Source: Phormidium tenue FACHB-1050
GTDB lineage: Bacteria > Cyanobacteriota > Cyanobacteriia > Pseudanabaenales > Pseudanabaenaceae
Direction: 5' to 3'
Assembly: GCF_014696925.1 (NCBI RefSeq)
Contig: NZ_JACJQY010000035.1
Span: forward strand, 1 to 61,812
Length of the DNA: 61,812 nucleotides
This document shows, in pieces, positions 9,412 to 17,654 of the stretch. How positions within the stretch are numbered: position 1 is the stretch's first letter; every line of letters starts with the position of its first letter. The position numbers and the translations under genes are program-made. The notes below the pieces were generated by a model. That model saw nothing but the letters and a program-made list of their open reading frames with translations, ran no database searches and was not told the origin of the DNA.

Positions 9412-10920
9412 CTTACTTTTCACGGGATCTTTGAAAGGCATAACAGAAAAGTCTTTCAGGGAAAGAGCCCAGATGAGGTTAAAGTATAAAAAAAGCAAGA
9501 AAAAGCAGGGAAGAAAAAATGATGAACTGGTGGGACAAGAATTTTGTAAGTTGTGAATTAGGGGATGAGAGACTAAGCGACAGAGCGTACGCAATCGGCA
9601 AAAAAATAAGTGAAGGATTTGGGAAAGCGTTGTCCGAGATATTCATGCATTGGCTCTGAGTTAAAAAGAGCTTATGAGTTTTCGCCAATCGGAAAACAGA
9701 ATTTAGCAAGATCATAAAACCACACTGTCAAATGACCAGTGAAGCCGTGGAAGAACAAGAAGAGGTCTTATGCATAGGAGATACCACCTATCTAGATTAT
9801 GGCAAAATTAAAGCCAAACGGGAAGGTTATGGACCAACAGGAAACGGTGGGAACGGATTAATTCTGCATAGTGCCTTAGCGATCGCCCCCGAACAAGGAC
9901 AAGTAATCGGGTTGTTATGGCAAAAATTGTGGAACCGCGAACCGAAAGCCAAGCCACCGCAAGATGAAACTCCAGAAGCAAAAAAACAGCGACTTGCCAT
10001 AGCGAGAAAAGCAGCGCGAAAAAGGTCATTCAACGATAAAGAATCTTATCGATGGGTAGAAGCAATGAGCGAAGTCGAGCATCAAGTCAGTAGCAACACC
10101 CATGTAATTCATATTTTCGACCGTGAAGGAGATATCACCGAAGTCTTCGACCAAGTGCGACAACTGCAACATACAGGGGTATTAGTAAGAGCAGCCCATG
10201 ACCGTAGCTTAGGCCAAAATAGCGAACGACTATGGCAAAAACTGGAGTCGCAACCTGTAAGATTTGAACAAGAAATCAAAGTACCAGAGACTGGTAAACG
10301 TAAAGCCCGTATCGCGAAACTGGCAGTACGATTTTCCAAGGTGCAACTACGGGTTCCCTATCGTTTTGACAATCGTGACCCATTAACCGTTTATGCTGTC
10401 TATGCAACGGAAATCGATTGCCCAGAAGGTGAAACCTCTTTGGAATGGATGCTGTTGACCACCGAAGTTGTAGAAGAACTAGAGACTGCCATTAAGATTT
10501 TACGTTGGTATACTTACCGTTGGCGTGTGGAAGATTTCCATAAAATCTTTAAGTCTGGCTGTCAGTGTGAGCGCTATAGACTTGCTGCTGAAGGGATGAA
10601 GACATTGTTAGGCTTTTTAAGTGTCTGTGCGGTTGAGCTTTTGCAGATTACTTATCTCCATCGCAATCAGCCTGATGCTCCTGCGGTTGAGATTCTTTCT
10701 CCTGTCCAAATTCAGGTTTTAAAGGCTAGATTTCCTAAATCTCCTCCTGTCTTAACTGTTGCTTGGGCTATCGAGTCGATTGCTTTCCTTGGCGGGTATC
10801 TTGAACATCGTCGTAAATCTCCCATTGGCATTCAATTCCTCTGGCGGGGCTGGTCTAATCTACGTGAACTTTGCCAAGGTTGGCTTCTTGCTCAAATTCA
10901 TACTTAACGGGAAAAGTAAG
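9412..10920 (+). mobile_element. IS4-family insertion sequence (left arm of composite unit)
   Basis: The terminal inverted repeats are CTTACTTTTCACG at 9412-9424 and CGGGAAAAGTAAG at 10908-10920, with one mismatch. The element is 1509 bp and encodes a single DDE transposase whose stop codon abuts the right repeat. The transposase resembles the Tn5/IS50 branch of the IS4 family, where duplications of about 9-12 bp are usual. The exact IS name was not determined. Confidence 0.75.
9519..10907 (+). pseudogene. IS4-family transposase with two compensating frameshifts
   Basis: The N-terminus starts at 9519 or 9522 after an AGGGAAG leader (MNWWDKNFVSCELGDERLSD), matching the N-terminal domain of Tn5-like transposases. 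The frame hits a stop at 9657-9659. Reading one base over from about 9655 gives SELKRAYEF, and from 9681 the original frame resumes as FANRKTEFSKIIKPHCQ into a 391-codon frame. One extra base near 9650-9654 and one missing base near 9679-9681 explain this. The rest keeps the DDE core: CIGDTTYLDY, HIFDREGDITEVF and YTYRWRVEDFHKIFKSG (the YREK-like signature). The intact part could start at ATG 9732, but the N-terminal DNA-binding domain would be lost, so I call it inactive. Confidence 0.8.
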
Positions 10921-11000
10921 GTGCTGTAAAGGCGATCATCATTGGTCAAGTTAAGTAAAGTATATTAAAATATCAGAATATAACAAGGATAGGCAAAAAT

Positions 11001-12578
11001 ATGAGTCTTTGCATTAACCCTAATTGTCGAAATCCTGCTGCATCCCTGACCCAAAACAACCCTTTCTGTCAGGATTGTGGCTCTGACTTGTTGATTCATG
11101 GTTCTTATAGAGCCGTGAGACTTATAGGGGAGGGAGGATTTGCGAAAACCTATGAAGTACTAGAGGGGGGAACACCTAGAGTCTTAAAAGTTTTACTACC
11201 TTGCCATTCTTCTAATCAGAAAGCTGTTGAGCTTTTTCAGCAAGAAGCAGTTATTTTGAGTCGTCTGAATCATTCTGGGATTCCTAAAATTACATCGAAC
11301 GGTTGTTTTACTTTTCTACCCAGAGGTCAGCACAATGATCCTCTTCATTGTTTTGTAATGGAAAAAATTACTGGAGTTGATCTGGAGGTATGGATGGAAA
11401 ATCGGAAAGGACAAGTCATCCCCTTAGATTTGGCACTCGATTGGCTGAAACAGTTAGCGCAACTGTTGAACCTCATCCATCAACAGCAATATTTTCATAG
11501 AGATATTAAGCCATCGAATATCATGCTTCGTCCGAATGGACAGCTTGTATTGATTGATTTTGGGGCTGCTAGGGAGATGACAAATACCTACATGGCAAAA
11601 ATGGTTAGAGGATCAGTTTTAACGAGTATTGGCTCCCCAGGGTATATACCGCCAGAACAGGCAAATGGGAAAGGCGTTCCGCAGTCTGACTTTTTCTCTT
11701 TGGGGCGTACTTTTGTCTATTTACTGACGGGGCAATCACCAAGCAATTTTCCAGAGAGTCCAACTACGGGACAGATGATATGGCATTCTAGCGCTCCAAA
11801 AATTCCGAGTTTATTGTTGGAATTTGTAGATCAGTTGATGTCACCATTTGTGGGTAATAGACCTAAAAATGCTCAAGAGGTTTTACAAAAACTTCAACAG
11901 ATTGAGATAGACATCCAAAAAACGGTTTCTGTAAATGGGAAAATAGGGGCGGTGCGTCAGACTGGCAAAAACAAGCTAAATCTTAAATATTTGCTGTGGG
12001 CTATTCCTGTTACATCGTTGAGCGTTATTAGCTATCTGGGGTTTAACTCATTCGCTGGCAGAGTTACCAAACCTATGCAAGTTACTGAGTCAGAAATTTT
12101 ACCAGCCCCTATTTCCACTCCTGTCTCTCAGCCAATACTGGTTCCTGTGCAAACTCCTGTAACTAAGTCTGAGGTAAAGAATAAGGCTATAGAAATTAAG
12201 CCAAGTGCTAAGCCGAGTCTCAGTACGTCAGAACAAGATAGCATCAGGTTATCCGAGGAGAAGAGAAGGCAACAAGAGGTTTTGAGGCAAGAACAGGAAA
12301 AAGTTGCCGCGAGGCAAAGGGCTTTAGAGCAAGAAAGAGAAGTAGCTCTTCAGAGACAGTATGAGACGGAAAGGCAGGCTAACCCACCAAAACAGGAGGC
12401 AACTACAAATATTTATGAAAATATTCAGGTAACTTCAAATCCTGTTAGTATTAATCCTACCGAACCAGTGAGAGATCAACAGGTATCGGCATCGGGGGCG
12501 GCAGCGCCTTGGGAGGGGACTCCTCAAAAGACTAGTGTTGACGAAATTTCTGATGTAATTAGAGAAACACGCAAATAA
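11001..12578 (+). CDS. Ser/Thr protein kinase with N-terminal zinc ribbon
   Basis: 525 residues. The N-terminus has four cysteines (C4, C9, C23, C26), the '4-Cys' class of cyanobacterial eukaryotic-type kinases. The kinase domain spans about 36-305: Gly-rich loop GEGGFAKTYEV, ATP Lys near 63, HRDIKPSN at 166-173 with catalytic Asp168, DFG at 186-188 and GSPGYIPPEQ. A hydrophobic stretch near 333-352 (LLWAIPVTSLSVISYLGF) is a likely membrane anchor, followed by a Pro/Ser-rich, then Glu/Gln/Arg-rich coiled segment. The gene is 9 bp upstream of a secreted protein and lies inside the composite transposon, so the pair looks like cargo. The signal sensed is unknown. Confidence 0.9.
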   Translation: MSLCINPNCRNPAASLTQNNPFCQDCGSDLLIHGSYRAVRLIGEGGFAKTYEVLEGGTPRVLKVLLPCHSSNQKAVELFQQEAVILSRLNHSGIPKITSNGCFTFLPRGQHNDPLHCFVMEKITGVDLEVWMENRKGQVIPLDLALDWLKQLAQLLNLIHQQQYFHRDIKPSNIMLRPNGQLVLIDFGAAREMTNTYMAKMVRGSVLTSIGSPGYIPPEQANGKGVPQSDFFSLGRTFVYLLTGQSPSNFPESPTTGQMIWHSSAPKIPSLLLEFVDQLMSPFVGNRPKNAQEVLQKLQQIEIDIQKTVSVNGKIGAVRQTGKNKLNLKYLLWAIPVTSLSVISYLGFNSFAGRVTKPMQVTESEILPAPISTPVSQPILVPVQTPVTKSEVKNKAIEIKPSAKPSLSTSEQDSIRLSEEKRRQQEVLRQEQEKVAARQRALEQEREVALQRQYETERQANPPKQEATTNIYENIQVTSNPVSINPTEPVRDQQVSASGAAAPWEGTPQKTSVDEISDVIRETRK

Positions 12579-12587
12579 AGGTTAAAC

Positions 12588-13334
12588 ATGAAAGTTTTTA
12601 ATTTTAAATCAGCTTTGGCAATGTTGACATTTTCTGCAATGTCGCTATTTTTTCAAGCTCCGACTCAGGCTCAGGTTAATAAACAGCTTTTATCGGATGT
12701 GATTAAAAGCTGTCAGAGAGATATGAGTATTGATTATTTCAAGAGAATGGGCATCCTTGTTAGAAAGTTGAACACTGAACCTTCATCAAGAACGCAGAAA
12801 GTTTGCATTCAGTATCGTTACTATTATGGATCTGTTATTGAGCAGTTCCCTTGGCTACCTGATTCTGGGGAGATTGTGCCAGGTTATTCGGCATCTGTGG
12901 CATTATCGGCTTCGACATATTTGTATAATGAGTGGGGGGTGGCGACTGAAGTGGCGACTGAAGAACAAATACTAAAATGTGTTACAAGTAAAGTTTTTAA
13001 TGGAGGTAATGAATGTTCTTGGACTCGGTTCAGGCGTTACTATGATTATAGAAATAGTGCGCAGCCAGATGATTTTTTACCGCTCGTCTGTCCTAAATGC
13101 GTAGTTGCTCATGATGATGCTTCTAACTCGGAACTTAACAGAGGTTTTATCAACTGGTTTTTGTCATTGGATAAATCAAAAAGGCGAGATGTAGTGTCTT
13201 TGCTATCATCTTCTGATATACTGTATAACCTGGCGAAAAAAAAACGCATGGCAGCCGAATCATACGAAGATGCTCTAACAAAAATTGAACAAGATGAAAA
13301 AGCCCAGCGTAGAAGGAATTTGCTAGGTCAGTAA
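12588..13334 (+). CDS. Secreted protein of unknown function
   Basis: 248 residues with a clear signal peptide: MKV..., a hydrophobic core, and a likely cleavage site after APTQAQ near residue 29. The mature part has scattered cysteines (CQRDMS, CIQYRYYY, CVTSK, NECSW, CPKC), so disulfides or metal binding are possible; VCPKCVV near residue 167 resembles half a zinc knuckle. The C-terminus is charged and helical. No family recognised. It starts 9 bp after the kinase gene, so co-transcription is likely, and it may act as an extracytoplasmic partner. Confidence 0.7.
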   Translation: MKVFNFKSALAMLTFSAMSLFFQAPTQAQVNKQLLSDVIKSCQRDMSIDYFKRMGILVRKLNTEPSSRTQKVCIQYRYYYGSVIEQFPWLPDSGEIVPGYSASVALSASTYLYNEWGVATEVATEEQILKCVTSKVFNGGNECSWTRFRRYYDYRNSAQPDDFLPLVCPKCVVAHDDASNSELNRGFINWFLSLDKSKRRDVVSLLSSSDILYNLAKKKRMAAESYEDALTKIEQDEKAQRRRNLLGQ

Positions 13335-13356
13335 ACCCGAATCTAAAATGTACTGC

Positions 13357-13384
13357 AAATGCGCTCAATGTTGGGCGCATTTTT
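13357..13384 (+). terminator. Hairpin with T-run after the transposon cargo
   Basis: 8-bp arms AAATGCGC/GCGCATTT with a 10-base loop, then TTTTCATTTTT. Placed 22 bp after the secreted-protein stop. Confidence 0.65.
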
Positions 13385-13434
13385 CATTTTTGTATTTATT
13401 TAGCGAAAACTAAAATGTCAATCTGTTGATAATT

Positions 13435-13600
13435 CTTACTTTTCCCGCTATCTCTGAAACACTATCTATACAAGGGTTTCAAGAACAAGTACATTGTCAT
13501 TAAGTAAAACTTATTGACAATGTACAACGCTAGAATAAGGTTTGTGGCGGTAGGCATGTTGACGGTTACGCTGGAATGAAAAGATAACGGGAAAAGTAAG
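13435..13600. mobile_element. 166-bp IS-derived element (right arm of composite unit)
   Basis: Ends are CTTACTTTTCCCG (13435-13447) and CGGGAAAAGTAAG (13588-13600). Read inward from the right end it is CTTACTTTTCCCGTTA, identical over 16 bases to the right end of the IS at 10905-10920. It has no transposase, so it is a deletion derivative or MITE of that IS. An internal 14-bp inverted repeat built around TACATTGTCA / TGACAATGTA lies near 13491-13523. The right end runs into the 3' end of the thioredoxin-like gene. Confidence 0.75.
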
Positions 13601-14042
13601 ATAAATTGCCACGATATTGAGAAAAGTTGGCAATGCTTTCTAGGGAGTGATTTCCAGGGTACAGCTTGCCGTTAATTTCCCATGTGGGATAAGCTCGAAT
13701 TTTTTTGTCTCGGCAAAGTTGGGTTTGAGGCTTGACACCGCGCCGATCGCATTCAATGACTTCTAAGTGTTTTACAGCTTCCTTACCAAAACGTTGTTTT
13801 TGGCTATGACAATGGGGACACCAATAGGCTGTATATAGCTTTGCGCCGATTTTACGCAAATGCTTGGCTAAGGCGATCTCATTGACTCTTGATGTTGTTG
13901 TCACCGTGGGAGCTGCTTCTTGGGCGATCGCAGTCTCAGTCAATTGCGGCGAAAATGTAACAGCAGAGAAACCTGTGATTGTGATACTAGCGATCGCTAG
14001 CCCCACGGAGGCTAATGTAGAAGCAGTTTGGCGAAACTTCAT
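13566..14042 (-). CDS. Secreted thioredoxin-fold protein with CPHC motif, C-terminus altered by insertion
   Basis: 158 residues. An N-terminal signal sequence (about 1-40, rich in Ala/Ile/Thr) is followed by KLYTAYWCPHCHSQKQRFG, a CxxC redox site like that of the DsbA/thioredoxin domain attached to cyanobacterial VKOR proteins. CDRRGVKPQTQLC and YPTWEINGKLYPG match the same family, including the cis-Pro region. The role is probably periplasmic or lumenal thiol oxidation. The last 11 residues (SYFSRYLFIPA) are encoded by the inserted element. Without it the frame would end ...YRGNL then TAG, giving 147 residues. Confidence 0.85.
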   Translation of the reverse strand: MKFRQTASTLASVGLAIASITITGFSAVTFSPQLTETAIAQEAAPTVTTTSRVNEIALAKHLRKIGAKLYTAYWCPHCHSQKQRFGKEAVKHLEVIECDRRGVKPQTQLCRDKKIRAYPTWEINGKLYPGNHSLESIANFSQYRGNLSYFSRYLFIPA

Positions 14043-14132
14043 AAATCAGGTGAGTTCAACGTTGCTATTTTAACCATAATTATTGACACTAAATTAGAGT
14101 GGGTAATGCTCACCTTCCCAAAGAAATTAATT

Positions 14133-15269
14133 ATGTCAAAACTCAAAAATCTCAAGATTGCGATCGTGCATGAATGGTTTGTGACCTACGCAGGATCGGA
14201 GCGCGTGGTTGAACAAATTTTAAATTTATTTCCCCACGCGGATCTGCTTGCAGTCGTAGATTTTCTCAATGACTCTCAACGGGGATTTATTCAAAATAAG
14301 CCTGTTAAGACTACTTTTATTCAAAAATTACCCTTTGCTAAAGCTAAGTTTCGCCAATATTTGCCACTCATGCCCTTAGCGATCGAGCAACTTGATCTAT
14401 CAGCATATGACTTAATTATTTCTAGTTCCCATGCTGTCGCCAAAGGAGTCCTAACTGCGCCACATCAATTACATATTTCCTATGTGCATTCCCCCATTCG
14501 TTACGCTTGGGACTTACAACATCAATATCTTAAAGAATCAAACTTAGAACGGGGGATTAAAAGCTGGATCGCCCGATGGATCTTACATCAAATTAGGATT
14601 TGGGATACACGTACAGCCAACGGAGTCGATCTATTTGTGGCTAATTCCGAATTTATTGCCCGTCGGATTCATAAAGTCTATCGGAGATCGGCGACAGTAA
14701 TCTATCCACCCGTAGATCTGCAAAATTACACACTTTGCGAACAAAAGCAGGAATTCTATCTCACTGCTTCCCGATTAGTTCCCTATAAACGCATTGATCT
14801 GATTGTGGAAGCTTTTTCGCAGATGAGCGATCGCTCCTTAATCGTCATTGGTGATGGAGAACAAATGGCAAAAATTCGCGCCAAGGCAAGCAGTAACATC
14901 AAATTTCTGGGTCATCTAGAACCAGAGGCTTTGCGCGAATATATGCAAAAGGCGAGAGCCTTTGTGTTTGCGGCTGAGGAGGATTTTGGGATTACACCTG
15001 TAGAGGCACAAGCCTGCGGTACACCAGTGATTGCCTATGGTCGTGGTGGTGTCTGTGAATCAGTGCGTGGCTTAGATTGCGATCGCCCCACGGGTGTATT
15101 TTTTGCGGAGCAGTCAGTGGCGAGTATCCATGCAGCAGTGCTTGAGTTTGAGAAGAATAGCGATCGCATATCACCTAAAATCTGTCACGAAAATGCCATG
15201 CGCTTCTCAACCGAGAGATTTCAAGCAGAGTTTTTAGAATTTGTAGAACAGGCTTGGCGCGATCGCTAG
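14133..15269 (+). CDS. Family 4 glycosyltransferase
   Basis: About 378 residues from ATG 14133 (MSKLKNLKIAIVHEWFV). The frame extends upstream, but that part is not family-like. GT-B fold signatures are KIAIVHEWF with the following GSERVVEQIL, LTASRLVPYKRIDLIVEAF at the start of the nucleotide-sugar domain, FLGHLEPEALREYMQKARAF, and the EX7E-type motif EEDFGITPVEAQACG. It transfers a sugar from an NDP- or GDP-sugar to an envelope polysaccharide or lipid acceptor; donor and acceptor cannot be told from sequence. It converges on the phosphoribulokinase gene with a shared hairpin between them. Confidence 0.88.
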   Translation: MSKLKNLKIAIVHEWFVTYAGSERVVEQILNLFPHADLLAVVDFLNDSQRGFIQNKPVKTTFIQKLPFAKAKFRQYLPLMPLAIEQLDLSAYDLIISSSHAVAKGVLTAPHQLHISYVHSPIRYAWDLQHQYLKESNLERGIKSWIARWILHQIRIWDTRTANGVDLFVANSEFIARRIHKVYRRSATVIYPPVDLQNYTLCEQKQEFYLTASRLVPYKRIDLIVEAFSQMSDRSLIVIGDGEQMAKIRAKASSNIKFLGHLEPEALREYMQKARAFVFAAEEDFGITPVEAQACGTPVIAYGRGGVCESVRGLDCDRPTGVFFAEQSVASIHAAVLEFEKNSDRISPKICHENAMRFSTERFQAEFLEFVEQAWRDR

Positions 15270-15280
15270 AATACGCACAA

Positions 15281-15307
15281 AAAAAGGGGCGCATAGCGCC
15301 CCTTTTT
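15281..15307. terminator. Bidirectional hairpin
   Basis: 12-bp perfect arms with core GGGGCGC and ATA loop, flanked by A- and T-runs. It sits between two convergent genes and stops 2 bp from the phosphoribulokinase stop. Confidence 0.8.
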
Positions 15308-15309
15308 GA

Positions 15310-16215
15310 TTATGATTGCAGCTTTTTCGATTCAATTAACATTGAATCGATGAGTGGTTGAAGAATCAACTCCATCGCAAAGCCCATCTTGCCACCAGGA
15401 ACAACCAAAGTCGTGTGGCGAGACATGAAGGAATCATGGATCATGTCTAGTAGATAAGGGAAGTCAATATGGAACTTCTCACGGAAGCAACGATTGGTGT
15501 GAATGATGACAAAGCTTTCATCAAGTGTGGGAATATCACGACAGATGAAAGGATTGGAAGTGTCAACGGTCGGAACACGCTGGAAGTTGATATGAGTTTT
15601 GGAGAACTGAGGTGCGATGTAATTTACATAGTCAGGCATCCGACGCAAAATTGTATCGACGATCGCTTCAGCACTATAGCCACGTTCAGCATTATCGCGA
15701 TGGATTTTTTGAATCCATTCCAAATTTACAATGGGAACTACACCCACTAATAGATCAACATACTGAGCAACATCAATATCTTTGGCAACGATACCACCAT
15801 GCAATCCTTCATAAAACAGCATATCTGTGCCAGATTCGATACTTTCCCAAGGAGTGAATTCTCCAGGTTTTGCCTCAGTACCTAGGCGACCGTTGTGAAA
15901 CTCAGCCTCTTCAGTACTGTGCAGGTAGTAGCGTCTTTGACCATTACCTGTTTCGCCATATTCTTTGAAAAGAGCTTCGAGCTTATCTAACACGTTAGCG
16001 TCTAATCCGAAGTGACTCATGTTGCGCCCTTCAGCCGCAGCTTGCTTCATCACTTCACGCATTTCTAGACGGTTATATTTGTGATAGCTATCGCCTTCAA
16101 CGATCGCTGCCTTAATATTTTCCATCAAAAAAATATGTTCAAAAGCACGTTTGACCGTACTAGTACCAGCCCCAGATGAACCTGTTACAGAAATAACTGG
16201 ATGTTTTGCAGACAA
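15310..16215 (-). CDS. Phosphoribulokinase, class I (proteobacterial) type
   Basis: 301 residues. It phosphorylates ribulose 5-phosphate with ATP to ribulose 1,5-bisphosphate in the Calvin cycle. The P-loop GSSGAGTST is at residues 12-20, and VEGDSYHKYNR, YEGLHGG, RRMPDYVNYI and PQFSKTHINFQR follow. These are the hallmarks of the proteobacterial class I enzyme, not the ~330-residue cyanobacterial/plant class II enzyme with a GVAGDSGCGKST-like loop and two redox-regulated Cys near the N-terminus; no such Cys pair is present. The main PRK is presumably elsewhere in the genome, which would make this a second, differently regulated copy. The class call is by eye. Confidence 0.85.
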   Translation of the reverse strand: MSAKHPVISVTGSSGAGTSTVKRAFEHIFLMENIKAAIVEGDSYHKYNRLEMREVMKQAAAEGRNMSHFGLDANVLDKLEALFKEYGETGNGQRRYYLHSTEEAEFHNGRLGTEAKPGEFTPWESIESGTDMLFYEGLHGGIVAKDIDVAQYVDLLVGVVPIVNLEWIQKIHRDNAERGYSAEAIVDTILRRMPDYVNYIAPQFSKTHINFQRVPTVDTSNPFICRDIPTLDESFVIIHTNRCFREKFHIDFPYLLDMIHDSFMSRHTTLVVPGGKMGFAMELILQPLIDSMLIESKKLQS

Positions 16216-16281
16216 ATTTTTGCTCCTTAATTTTGTTTAATCAATGTGCTTTTTATTAACGTGAGGTTTATGCAATTTAAT

Positions 16282-16337
16282 AAAGAACCCGATTTTTAAT
16301 GGCACGGATTCGCCGCGCCATCAAAAATTGGTTCTTT
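16282..16337. repeat. Imperfect inverted repeat upstream of two divergent genes
   Basis: Arms AAAGAACC...TTTTTAATGGC and GCCATCAAAAATTGGTTCTTT are complementary with a few mismatches around a GC-rich loop. It lies between the PRK start and the dus start. The repeat at 17540-17595, after dus, shows a related GAAC/GTTC outer arm. Confidence 0.6.
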
Positions 16338-16458
16338 ATCTTACGGCAAAGCCCTAAGTGTGATCGTTCGCAAACGAAGAGTCACAAAAAATATTAAAAC
16401 TACTATACCTTTGTATATAGCGCCCAAGAAAGCAAAATTTAGGGCAAAGTTTTCACAC

Positions 16459-17532
16459 ATGATTTCTGGTCTATCAAAATTACCGCAAAAATTCACTGAA
16501 CCTTTAACTATTGGCAATGTCATCCTCCAAAGTCGGGTGTTGCAATCGCCATTGTCGGGGGTGACGGACTTGGTGTTTCGGCGGTTAGTGCGGCGGTATG
16601 CTCCCGATTCGATGCTTTATACCGAGATGATCAGTGCTACGGATTTGCATCATATGAAAGCTTTGCCCAAGTTGATGGAGATCGATCGCCATGAAACACC
16701 GATTAGTATTCAGCTTTTTGATTGTCGTCCCGATTTTTTAGCAGAGGCGGCGCAAAAGGCAGTTGCTGAGGGTGCTGACACCGTAGATATTAATATGGGC
16801 TGTCCTGTTAATAAAATCACCAAAAAAGGTGGTGGCTCATCTCTGTTACGACAGCCAGAGCTTGCCGAGCAAATAGTTCGCTCAGTAGTTAATGCTGTGG
16901 ATATCCCTGTGACCGTGAAAACGCGGATCGGTTGGGACGATGCCGAAATTACGATTTTGGACTTTGCTAAGCGCATGGAGGATGCGGGGGCAAAGATGAT
17001 CACTGTCCACGCCAGAACGCGATCGCAGGGCTATACGGGTAATGCTAAGTGGGAATGGATTCGTAAAGTTAAAGAAGTGCTGACGATTCCTGTGATTGCT
17101 AATGGGGATATTTTCTCGGTAGATGCGGCGATCTCTTGTTTAGAGCAAACGGGTGCGGATGGGGTTATGTGTTCACGAGGGACTCTGGGCTATCCATTTT
17201 TGGTAGGCGAGGTCGATCATTTTTTAAAAACGGGTGAATATTTATCCAAACCATCACCTATTCAATGCTTAGAAGTTGCCAAAGAGCATTTACAGGGGCT
17301 GTGGGATTACAAAGGTATCCGTGGTATTCGTCAATCTCGTAAGCATATGACTTGGTATGCCAAGGGTTTTGTGGGGGCGGCGGCTCTGCGCGATCGCCTC
17401 TGTCGGATTGAGTCGGTGCAAGATGGCTTTGATTGTTTAGATGAGGCGATCGCCAAATTGGCTCGTCATCAGGAGGATTTTTGGATACTTTCAGATGAAG
17501 ATATGGCAGAAATGATCGCCATGAAGCAATAA
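16459..17532 (+). CDS. dus: tRNA-dihydrouridine synthase (DusB/NifR3 type)
   Basis: About 357 residues from ATG 16459 (MISGLSKLPQ). Upstream in-frame codons back to 16360 overlap the divergent leader and look spurious. The flavoenzyme reduces uridine to dihydrouridine in the tRNA D-arm. Motifs: LQSPLSGVTDLVFR (FMN phosphate), TEMISATDL, NMGCPVNKITKKGGGSSLL with the catalytic Cys, VKTRIGWD, TVHARTRSQGYTG, ANGDIFS and MCSRGTLGYP. Length and motif order fit DusB. It stands as a single gene between two inverted repeats. Confidence 0.93.
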   Translation: MISGLSKLPQKFTEPLTIGNVILQSRVLQSPLSGVTDLVFRRLVRRYAPDSMLYTEMISATDLHHMKALPKLMEIDRHETPISIQLFDCRPDFLAEAAQKAVAEGADTVDINMGCPVNKITKKGGGSSLLRQPELAEQIVRSVVNAVDIPVTVKTRIGWDDAEITILDFAKRMEDAGAKMITVHARTRSQGYTGNAKWEWIRKVKEVLTIPVIANGDIFSVDAAISCLEQTGADGVMCSRGTLGYPFLVGEVDHFLKTGEYLSKPSPIQCLEVAKEHLQGLWDYKGIRGIRQSRKHMTWYAKGFVGAAALRDRLCRIESVQDGFDCLDEAIAKLARHQEDFWILSDEDMAEMIAMKQ

Positions 17533-17539
17533 TAAAACT

Positions 17540-17595
17540 CAAGAACTATTTTTTTGGAGGCTGGCAAAGTCGCCCTCACAAAAAACGGGTTCTTG
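17540..17595. repeat. Imperfect inverted repeat, probable dus terminator
   Basis: Outer arms CAAGAAC/GTTCTTG, A/T-rich inner arms and a GGAGGCTGG...CCCTC loop region. It starts 8 bp after the dus stop. Confidence 0.6.
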
Positions 17596-17654
17596 ACTAT
17601 AATTTTCACTGTGCGAAGCACGGCGCAAATCACCTAACTTTATCAAGAAGCATC

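Larger units (their letters stand above)
9402..13610. mobile_element. Probable composite transposon with IS4-type ends, flanked by 10-bp target duplication
   Basis: ATAAATTGCC occurs at 9402-9411 directly before an inverted-repeat end CTTACTTTTCACG (9412), and again at 13601-13610 directly after the opposite end CGGGAAAAGTAAG (13588-13600). The unit 9412-13600 (4189 bp) contains an IS4-type element on the left, a protein kinase and a secreted protein as cargo, and a 166-bp element with the same inverted repeats on the right. Neither IS copy has a matching repeat at its own two sides; only the outer boundaries match, as expected if the unit moved as one. Removing the unit and one repeat copy joins the thioredoxin-like frame to a TAG right after its Leu codon, an independent sign of insertion. 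Confidence 0.75.
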
